Origin: Bolinopsis microptera
Lineage: Eukaryota > Ctenophora > Tentaculata > Lobata > Bolinopsidae
Length of the DNA stretch: 64,000 nucleotides
Assembly: GCF_026151205.1 (NCBI RefSeq)
Contig: NC_087077.1
Location: 7,121,983-7,185,982 of the forward strand
Direction of reading: 5' to 3'
A program made the translations under genes and the position numbers. Positions 57,180 to 64,000 of this stretch are shown here, one piece after another. Under the pieces are notes generated by a model. That model ran no database searches, was not told where the DNA came from, and saw nothing but the letters and a program-made list of their open reading frames with translations. Each line of letters opens with the position of its first letter. Position 1 is the first letter of the stretch.

Positions 57180-59182
57180 TTTTTCGGTTTATCGAAGTCT
57201 GCACGGTCCTCGATACACAAATTTGGACTCGAGGCTTCCCCTGGTAATGCGATCTCGGAAGGCAGGCCTCCCCTTTGCAGTGCGAGCTTGTTTCGACTTT
57301 CGAGGATGTAGGTCTCACTTCTCAGTGCCTATTACTCTCCCCTATTAGTATTACTCACTCCTGCTGTAGCCTGTAGAAATAACTTTACACTAGGCTTGAG
57401 TAATTATGAGTTTGCCTGAAGTGTGCCTCTACTAACCTAGTATAAGCATCTAGTAGCCTACTATGAGCTTTCATAAGCTTGTTACGCCCCTAGTAAGCGT
57501 AAATAAACATGTTAGGATGTCCAATTTAGGTGTTAAATGGTGTTAAAGATGAAATTTCGAAGACAAAATTCATGGCAGAAAATGGAGAATTACTCATAGG
57601 TTTTTCCATTTTCTCCATAGAAAAAGTCTCCATTTTATGCCATTTTATGCCATTGGCCCCCCCCCCCCTGACGATACAAGGGGAGCCGCGCACTTCGTGT
57701 GCGGCGGGTCATACAACGTATGACAAGCGCGCGTCGGTCTATTCTATTAACAATAGACTACGATCTAACGAGAGATGATCTTGCGCGATCAGATATTTGT
57801 CCATTGTTAATGGACTAGCTATAGCCTGGTGCTCGCTACTTCGTATAAGCACTCGGGCCATTAACAATAACATTTCGAGAAGACAGAAGAAAGCGTCGCG
57901 CGCTACTTCAGAGAAATTTAATTATTAGACATTGGACTTGTAGCGCGATGCACTACTGGGTCGCGCGCGCATCAAATAATGCTTCTCGCAACCACGAGAT
58001 AGATCGGTAGATCGGCGAAATGCACCACTGTGCCTCACCGAGCTGCGAAGGATTGAAATCGTGAATCAAACATTGGACGAGTAACGTCCGTTAGGCGATA
58101 TAATATGTGTTTTCTGGGGACCCCATGCTATACTGTTTTTGATACATGTTGCGTATATGTATCGTATTCGCGCGAAAAATGGCATGCAACGTATGTCAAT
58201 AATTTTCATAAACATATAGAATTTAGGAATTCAGGGCGTAGAATGTCGGGCGTCGGCTGAGTGCCGCCCAGTAATATATTCGATACTGCTCGCGCTGTAC
58301 ACTGGCGACTGTACTAGACTTAAGACTTTACAATTTTTTTCTAAGGCAAGACCGTCGACGAGTCCAACGTTGCGCGCGTCTTGGTAGGTTATTATATAAA
58401 CCTACAAGCTGATAGTGGTTATGAACACAATGAAAGCTTTGCCGGAGTCCGAACAAATTGAGCGCCACTGAGTAATTTTTAAAATGTTTGTAAGTTGTTA
58501 ACTTACAACTGTCGCGTCGTTCATTTATAAGTGGCACTGTTGATTCACGATTTCAATCCTTCGCATCTCGCCGATTTGTGGTTGCGAGATTTGTGGTTGC
58601 GAGAAGTGCATTATTGGATGCGCGGCGCGGCCCAGTAGTGCATCGCGCTACAAGTGGCGCTGCTCAGTGCACTAGAGCTAAAACACATAAAGGTTGATTT
58701 GTTGTTGTTTTTTGTTGTTGTTCTTGTATGGTGCAGAATTTAATTATGCTGCATGAAACTTAACGGATATTACTTGTTTAAATTTTTTCGAAGTCGTGCA
58801 CGCCTATGAAGTTAGTAGCTATGAAGTAGCGCGCGCCAAATTATTACCCATTAACAATATGAAGCAATTAATAACTTTATAATGAATAATAAGAAAATAA
58901 AAATGTCGTGAAAAATGTCGTGAAAAAGTCATATGATAAATCAACCATCTGGGAATCACATATTTGTTTCACCACTCACGTCGAGATACATATTTATGTG
59001 AAATTGTGCATATAATGTACAAGCGGGTACAAACCTGGAACCCATCATGCACTGTCTGATACACAATTTTGTTGTTGATAGATATCATGGCCCATTGACC
59101 ATAATTGTAAAAAGGTTATTCAAACAATATTTACGTTCTTCTATCTGCTATCTTTGTCCACAAAGCACTGAGGGTAGAACGA

Positions 59183-61915
59183 TTGGATTGGTTTACTGGT
59201 CTTGAATCACTTGCGGTAAATATTGTAATCGACTCTGTTAGGTTCAATGTTGTTTGTCTGTATCGGTCTACTTCACTTGTTGATATGAAGGACAATGCTG
59301 GCCTGTTAGGTGCTCTTGAACGTTTACCAGTTAATGCGGATGAAGAGTTGGTGATAGTTGGCGATGTGAACCTACCTCATGTTAACTGGGACAAAAGTTT
59401 AGTCGAGCGCCCACCAAACTCATGTGACAGAAGGTTGCTGATGGAATCAGAATTCTTGAATGTCTTTACCAGGAAAGGTTTGAAGTGGTATGTCACTGGG
59501 TCTTCGACACGTGTCAGGAAGGTTGGTGATACAACTCAATGCTCCTTGCTTGATCAGGTCTTCTGCAATAATGATTGTTTTGTAAATAATGTTGATATCC
59601 TTGCTCCTCTGGGTAAAAGCGATCATGTATCACTACTGGTCGAGCTGAAAGTCAAAAACAATGTCGAGTTCCTTACATCTAAGAAGAAAAGCTGGTATAA
59701 GGTGGATCAGGACTTTGTTAACACACAGTCATCAGACATCAGCTGGGGGTACTCTAGAGAAGATCTTCAGGTCGAAGAGATGTGGGAAGAATTACACCAA
59801 AAACTTAGTGTCATTTCAGATCGTGTTCCAACCACCCACCTTAAAACAACTAAAGGTGGGGAGATCTTACAGAGGTTACCCTGGGATTGCTCTAGTCTGG
59901 TTAGGAAAAGAAAGTGCAAGGACCGGGCATGGAAGGATTTTGACGAGGATCCTACGATGGTGATGTTTAACGCAGCCGAGTACGAGCAGCGGATGTACCA
60001 GAACGCTGAGATTAAGGCAAAGATCAAATATGAGAATAAAGTGACTAAATTGTTTAAGTTAAATTGTAAACCTCTTTTTAATTACCTTAAATCTAAAAGT
60101 GTTTTAAGAAAATCTGTAGAAAGACTTAAAACAGATGATGGTTCTGAGACCAAGTCTCCTTCTGAAACGGCAGAAGTGTTAGCTGATTTTTTCCAGTCAG
60201 TTTTTAAACCTGAACCTTTTGGCCCTCTGCCTCAAAATTGTTATACAGAATGTAATAATGATTACTTCTGGAGTAAATTTATGGTGCACCCTGAAAGTGT
60301 TGCCAAGATTTTGGGATCACTAGATATTAGTAAAGCTATGGGTCCTGATGGTGTTCATCCTAGACTCCTGAGGTATTTAAGTGAGAACAGTTCCTTTGTG
60401 GATGCGGTTGTGTTGCTGTTTAGTGCCTGTGCTTCTGAGCAGTATATTCCTGAGGTATGGAAAACTGCCACTGTTGTGGCCTTGCACAAAAAGGGGTCAG
60501 TACATAGTCCTAATAATTACAGGCCTGTGTCACTGACTTGTATACTATGCAAAGCCTATGAGAAGCTTCTTAGGGAGTATATTCTCGACGGTGTTGAACA
60601 GGTGCTTAGTAGCACGCAGCACGGCTTCATGAAGGGTCGGTCATGCTTATCTAACCTACTGGAGTCTATTGACGCTGTCAATGACTTGCTGGCTGAAGGT
60701 GGCTGTGCTGATATATTATACTTTGATTTCTCTAAGGCCTTTGATAGCGTACCACACCACCGTTTATTAGTTAAATTAAGAAATGTTGGTGTTCCTGAGG
60801 AGATAATTGGTATTTTAGAAAACTTTTTAGTAGGGAGGTCTATGAAAGTTAAAGTAGGAGATGAATTTTCTGAGATTAAGTATATACTTTCAGGAGTGCC
60901 CCAAGGCAGTGTTTTGGGACCATTGCTCTTTCTTTTATTTGTAAATGATCTTCCAGAAGGAATCAAAGCTATCATCAAACTTTTTGCTGATGATGTTAAA
61001 ATGATTGTTAATCCTTTTATTAATCTAACAGCTGATTTGAAGTTGCTAGAACTTTGGGAGTCTCGTTGGTGTTTAAATTTTAATGTAGATAAGTGTATGG
61101 TCATGCAAATTGGTTCTTGTAATCCTAAGAATCAGTACTTGTTTGGTGGTGTGCCTTTGAGATGTGTTGAAAGCGAGAAGGACCTTGGAGTTGTCTTTAA
61201 CACCAGCTTCAACTTTGAGGGTCATGTGAGAAAGTGCATTGCTAAAGCTAATAGTACCATTGCCTGGCTTACAAGAAATATTATATCGAGGGAGAAAAGC
61301 GTTATGCTGGGCTTGTATAAGTCTTTAGTAAAGCCTCATATAGAGTATTGTTCACAGGCATGGGCTCCAATGGCTAGGCATGGAAACTGGTCACTGATTC
61401 TTGAATTGGAAGGTGTTCAAAGATCGTTCACCCGTATGATTGATGGATTGGGACTCATGACGTACAGAGAGAGACTGGATAAGCTGAACCTCACAACCCT
61501 GCTTGAACGCAGGGTTCGTGGAGATCTCATTGAGATGTTCAAGATCCAGGAAGGCTTTGTGGGTTATGGTTCCGATTTATTTGGTCGTTCTGGTAGGACC
61601 GTTGCTGCTAGATCAAAGACTCATAGATTCACCACAAATGAGACTGATTTCTTTGCCCAAAGGGTCTTGCGCTATTGGAACAGTCTACCACCACTTGTGA
61701 AAGCTAGTGAGTCAGTTACTGGTTTCAAGAGGGGATTAGATGCCTTTCGGCTTCATGGATATCGAGCTAATAAGCTTGGTCATCACTGGGAACTTTCATA
61801 TGACATCTTTGATAGGATAGATGTGTCTGTGTCTAATGGGAATAGTTATGTAAGTTATATGAAAGATAATCCATTGGTAGCTAAGAGGAAGAAGGTTAAT
61901 ATCAAAGGTATTTAG
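59183..61915 (+). CDS. CR1/L2-like retrotransposon ORF2, N-terminally truncated
   Basis: The frame is open across 910 codons from 59183, but the codon there is TTG, not a real start; the first ATG follows at about codon 35. The remaining endonuclease part has CLYRST, VIVGDVNLPHVNW, LLDQVF and GKSDHVSL, while the N-terminal Asn and Glu catalytic motifs are missing. The reverse transcriptase is complete: YFDFSKAFDSVPHHRLL, LSGVPQGSVLGPLLF and LFADD (FADD at 601-604). The thumb and C-terminal region carry SLVKPHIEYCSQAWAP and VRGDLIEMFKI, typical of CR1/L2/Rex-like elements. No stop or frameshift occurs, so the insertion is recent, yet it cannot mobilise itself because its 5' end is lost. Confidence 0.9.
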   Translation: MDWFTGLESLAVNIVIDSVRFNVVCLYRSTSLVDMKDNAGLLGALERLPVNADEELVIVGDVNLPHVNWDKSLVERPPNSCDRRLLMESEFLNVFTRKGLKWYVTGSSTRVRKVGDTTQCSLLDQVFCNNDCFVNNVDILAPLGKSDHVSLLVELKVKNNVEFLTSKKKSWYKVDQDFVNTQSSDISWGYSREDLQVEEMWEELHQKLSVISDRVPTTHLKTTKGGEILQRLPWDCSSLVRKRKCKDRAWKDFDEDPTMVMFNAAEYEQRMYQNAEIKAKIKYENKVTKLFKLNCKPLFNYLKSKSVLRKSVERLKTDDGSETKSPSETAEVLADFFQSVFKPEPFGPLPQNCYTECNNDYFWSKFMVHPESVAKILGSLDISKAMGPDGVHPRLLRYLSENSSFVDAVVLLFSACASEQYIPEVWKTATVVALHKKGSVHSPNNYRPVSLTCILCKAYEKLLREYILDGVEQVLSSTQHGFMKGRSCLSNLLESIDAVNDLLAEGGCADILYFDFSKAFDSVPHHRLLVKLRNVGVPEEIIGILENFLVGRSMKVKVGDEFSEIKYILSGVPQGSVLGPLLFLLFVNDLPEGIKAIIKLFADDVKMIVNPFINLTADLKLLELWESRWCLNFNVDKCMVMQIGSCNPKNQYLFGGVPLRCVESEKDLGVVFNTSFNFEGHVRKCIAKANSTIAWLTRNIISREKSVMLGLYKSLVKPHIEYCSQAWAPMARHGNWSLILELEGVQRSFTRMIDGLGLMTYRERLDKLNLTTLLERRVRGDLIEMFKIQEGFVGYGSDLFGRSGRTVAARSKTHRFTTNETDFFAQRVLRYWNSLPPLVKASESVTGFKRGLDAFRLHGYRANKLGHHWELSYDIFDRIDVSVSNGNSYVSYMKDNPLVAKRKKVNIKGI

Positions 61916-61989
61916 TTAAATTTTTTAAAAGTTTGTAATTATATGGTTTCAAACGTAAAGTGTTCATTTTCTATGAATTTCTTTTTGAG

Positions 61990-62005
61990 ATGCCCAGAGA
62001 GGCAT
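61990..62005 (+). other. 3' stem-loop of the CR1/L2-like element
   Basis: ATGCC-cagaga-GGCAT, a 5-bp stem with 6-nt loop just upstream of the ATGTT repeats. This is the position and size of the 3' hairpin recognised by the reverse transcriptase in L2-type LINEs. Confidence 0.55.
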
Positions 62006-62312
62006 TATTTATAATGTTATGTTATGTTATGTTCTAAATCAAAGAGCACAAAGAACTTTGTGGATGTATAATTTGAACTTGGACCCACAAGGCCAATGTG
62101 AAGGGTGAATTTGGAATGTTTCTGCCAATATTTAAGTTGGGAAATTTATTAAATTTTTGAAGGTTTCATTTTGTATAGGGTCATTGTGATATCGTGTGTA
62201 TATTACATTAATTATTGGCAGAGCACAATCATAAATCATGAGCAATAATTCTTGTCTATCCTGCGTAGCTTTTCTCCACAGGGATCAGGATGAAAGAGAC
62301 ACTGGATACTTG

Positions 62313-62392
62313 TATCCTTGTATCCTTGTATCCTTGTATCCTTGTATCCTTGTATCCTTGTATCCTTGTATCCTTGTATCCTTGTATCCTTG
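62313..62392. repeat. 8-bp tandem repeat, 10 exact copies
   Basis: The unit tatccttg occurs ten times without a mismatch. A degenerate unit (gatacttg) precedes it. Apparent coding (LYPCILVS repeats) is a by-product of the repeat. Confidence 0.95.
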
Positions 62393-63467
62393 TACACATA
62401 ATATAACAATTACCCATTTATAAAAATTCAATATAAATTCAATAGAAAACTAAATAAAATTTATAAACACCCTTTAAGTAGTATAAGTAAGCCAGTTTAA
62501 AGAACTGGCTCCAAATTTATATCTAATTCTGCTATTTTTACTACACTACTACTTTTGGATATAAGATGGTCCATGCCTTCTTCACCTTCCCACGTACAGC
62601 TCTTACTACTAGTACACTCCTCATTGTATCTATACCAAACACCAAATAATATCATGAAATTAATTTGTGTTAATGTGGCAAAAAAGTCAACTAGTGACCA
62701 TGTTCTTCTCCAGACACAGATCGTAGCTGGGGTTCAGTGTTGTCCTGTACTGTTTAACTATAACTACTGCATGGTATCTCAAGGGTATGTTACTTGCCTG
62801 TAGGCAACGTTACGCCACTGGTTGCACACTCCGGGCATCTTGGTCTGGGCAATCCTCATGGTCGCCCATGTAGAAACAGAAGCTAGACTGCTCTAAGAGC
62901 TTATATACAGCCAAGGCATTTTGAGATGAGTAAAGTCATGGTACTAATAGCAAGCAATACTATCGATTTCACTAAAGCTTTACTGCATGGAAGGACCCGC
63001 CATAAGTTTAAGCCATTAAACATCAAGCCATGTTTTCCAGATCCGAGGCATCCATTGATAGATGGGTTCTGATGTGCCCAATAAAAATATAGTGCTTGTA
63101 ATTGGTTTACACTGGACTTGTATTCGGTAGTTTGCACTATTATCATCATCATCAGAACTTATCACTTAAACTTGTTTTCCTAAATAGTTGTGTTGAAGGT
63201 ACGTAGGGGAGAAGACCTATATTTGGTGATGAAGTCTTTGGTCTGGCGATCAAGGCTTCTCTGCTTTCCGTCTACTTGTGTACTGTTGGGGGTATAGAAC
63301 TCAGAGAGGGACATGGACAGGTTAGTGTATATTACTCACAGCTTAAGGGTCAAAGAAAGATGACATGACGGTGTGTGATTAGAGTGAGTAGGAAGGCAAG
63401 TTTGAGAGTTTGTTCGGAGAATGAAGGTCTCTGTTTTCTTTTAATTGGTGTAGAGCGTATGCTGCAT

Positions 63468-63560
63468 TAGGGTTTGCAACCGATATTATCGCCGATAAAA
63501 TTATCGGCCATAATTTGTGAAAAATTCATTATCGGTTGTCAGCGATAATTTCTAACTGAT
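63468..63560. mobile_element. Possible hAT-type transposon terminus
   Basis: tagggtttgcaaccgatatt then atcgccgataaaattatcgg, followed by the inverse-type attatcggttgtcagcgata. Start TAGGGTTxGCAACCGATA with nested ATCGGC/GCCGAT palindromes resembles ends of some hAT elements. The other end is not in the window, so this is tentative. Confidence 0.35.
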
Positions 63561-64000
63561 AAATCAAACATTTTTCTTCTAAAATTATTTCCAAAAGGTT
63601 CGATATTCCTTAAAATCTCAAATTAAGCGTTATTGGACCTCTACACTCTACAGCTTACTAGCTAATTCTAGCTACCTTACTCGGGATTATTACGACGGGT
63701 TTATTAACGACCGGTTAAAATATGGTTCGGGAAAAATATGGCGAAATTGCTCAAAACCCACCACATTTTCCCGGTCGCCATTTTACCGGTGTCCAACCTT
63801 TCAATTTTAGATTCAAAAATGTTGTCTCAGATGTAAATTTCCTTATTAGAGATAAGCAGGTTCAGAAATTTTCGCATTGCTAAAACTTGTGAAACAAGTC
63901 GAATTATCAATAATTGTTGAAAGTAGACTCTAGCAAATTCGTTGTTTTGAATTAGCATTACATGTTTACGTGTATCAAATAACCATTATGACTCAATTTG

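Larger units (their letters stand above)
56205..57668. mobile_element. G-run-bounded fold-back element 2 (~1.46 kb)
   Basis: Starts with 8 G, tggg, then ccaatggcataaatgg; ends ttatgccattgg followed by 12 C. The flanks carry TGACGATA on both sides (56197-56204, 57669-57676; CTGACGATA if one C is shared), an 8-9-bp target-site duplication. An ~80-bp module (ggagaattactcataggttt onward to attttatgccattttatgcc) is present at both ends in the same orientation, inside inverted outer ends. The interior has a 34-bp near-perfect stem (56605-56638 with 56659-56692), a broader inverted repeat (about 56480-56600 with 57180-57300), TTAGGG-like repeats and dispersed repeat copy 2. No transposase. Confidence 0.85.
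56098..58840. mobile_element. CpG-rich inverted-repeat element, interrupted by fold-back element 2
   Basis: CpG-dense sequence unlike its surroundings (gtgccgcgcacccgatcg at 56111; gagccgcgcacttcgtgtgc from 57683; multiple gcgcgc runs) lies on both sides of the insertion at 56205-57668. The main inverted repeat is 57937-58069 against 58540-58654, for example gtagcgcgatgcactactgg and tgaaatcgtgaatcaa with their inverses. Outer parts pair too: gcgcgctacttc near 57898 with gaagtagcgcgcgc near 58822. No ORF; superfamily and exact ends unknown. Confidence 0.55.
59160..62033 (+). mobile_element. 5'-truncated CR1/L2-like non-LTR retrotransposon
   Basis: The coding region enters in mid-endonuclease at about 59160, continues through the reverse transcriptase to 61915, then a ~100-bp 3' region with a stem-loop (61990-62005) and a tail of four ATGTT units (62014-62033). 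Truncation at the 5' end is the usual result of incomplete target-primed reverse transcription. The downstream boundary after the ATGTT tail is clear; the upstream edge is approximate. Confidence 0.85.
62034..64000. other. Right-end intergenic region
   Basis: Contains an 8-bp tandem repeat (62313-62392) and a possible hAT terminus (63468). Open frames at 62555-62803 (+) and 63152-62901 (-) show no motif or splice context I can support. Confidence 0.35.

Noticed and set aside
60556-61104. 182-codon minus-strand open frame
   Set aside because: Antisense shadow of the reverse-transcriptase ORF; residues show no independent motif.
62238-62423. Open frame with LYPCILVS repeats
   Set aside because: Product of the 8-bp tandem repeat, not a gene.

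Overview
The window looks like nuclear DNA of an invertebrate animal: AT-rich, mostly non-coding, with small coding exons bounded by GT-AG introns, two non-LTR retrotransposons of animal type, and many short hairpin (MITE-like) elements. The sequence alone does not name the species; a cnidarian or another marine invertebrate is a guess. No rRNA, tRNA, CRISPR array or prokaryotic operon was found.

Three host genes can be assembled exon by exon. (1) A Rab32/Rab38-type small GTPase on the minus strand at 3327-2043, first two coding exons only; the rest should lie beyond base 1. (2) A five-exon minus-strand gene at 34826-33374 for a 259-residue protein with a C2HC zinc-finger module split by an intron, an AN1-like Cys/His cluster and a duplicated exon. 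(3) A complete 12-exon plus-strand gene at 47049-55527 for a 936-residue cyclic nucleotide-gated (CNG) channel. It has six transmembrane segments, pore, C-linker, cyclic-nucleotide-binding domain and a C-terminal coiled coil, behind a long disordered N-terminus.

Mobile DNA fills much of the rest. An intact RTE-like LINE lies at about 13.5-16.96 kb (ORF of 1049 codons with all endonuclease and reverse-transcriptase signatures). A 3.27 kb element with ~650 bp inverted repeats lies at 19.02-22.29 kb and carries remnants of a CXC-type cysteine-rich protein. Small fold-back elements sit near 23.5, 29.3, 29.5 and 35.2 kb. Two elements bounded by G/C homopolymers (42860-43574 and 56205-57668) have unrelated sequences but the same odd end structure. 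A CpG-rich inverted-repeat element (about 56.1-58.84 kb) has been invaded by the second of these. A 5'-truncated CR1/L2-like LINE lies at about 59.16-62.03 kb. A possible hAT terminus lies at 63.47 kb.

The most unusual feature is intron 2 of the CNG gene. Almost the whole intron is a 29-copy, 65-bp tandem array whose unit is the last 51 nt of exon 2 plus the first 14 nt of the intron. The exon/intron boundary, with its pyrimidine tract and AG|GT, has therefore been copied 29 times. Each unit looks like a recursive-splice site and also like a 48-nt in-frame mini-exon, and the copied exonic part appears less variable than the copied intronic part.
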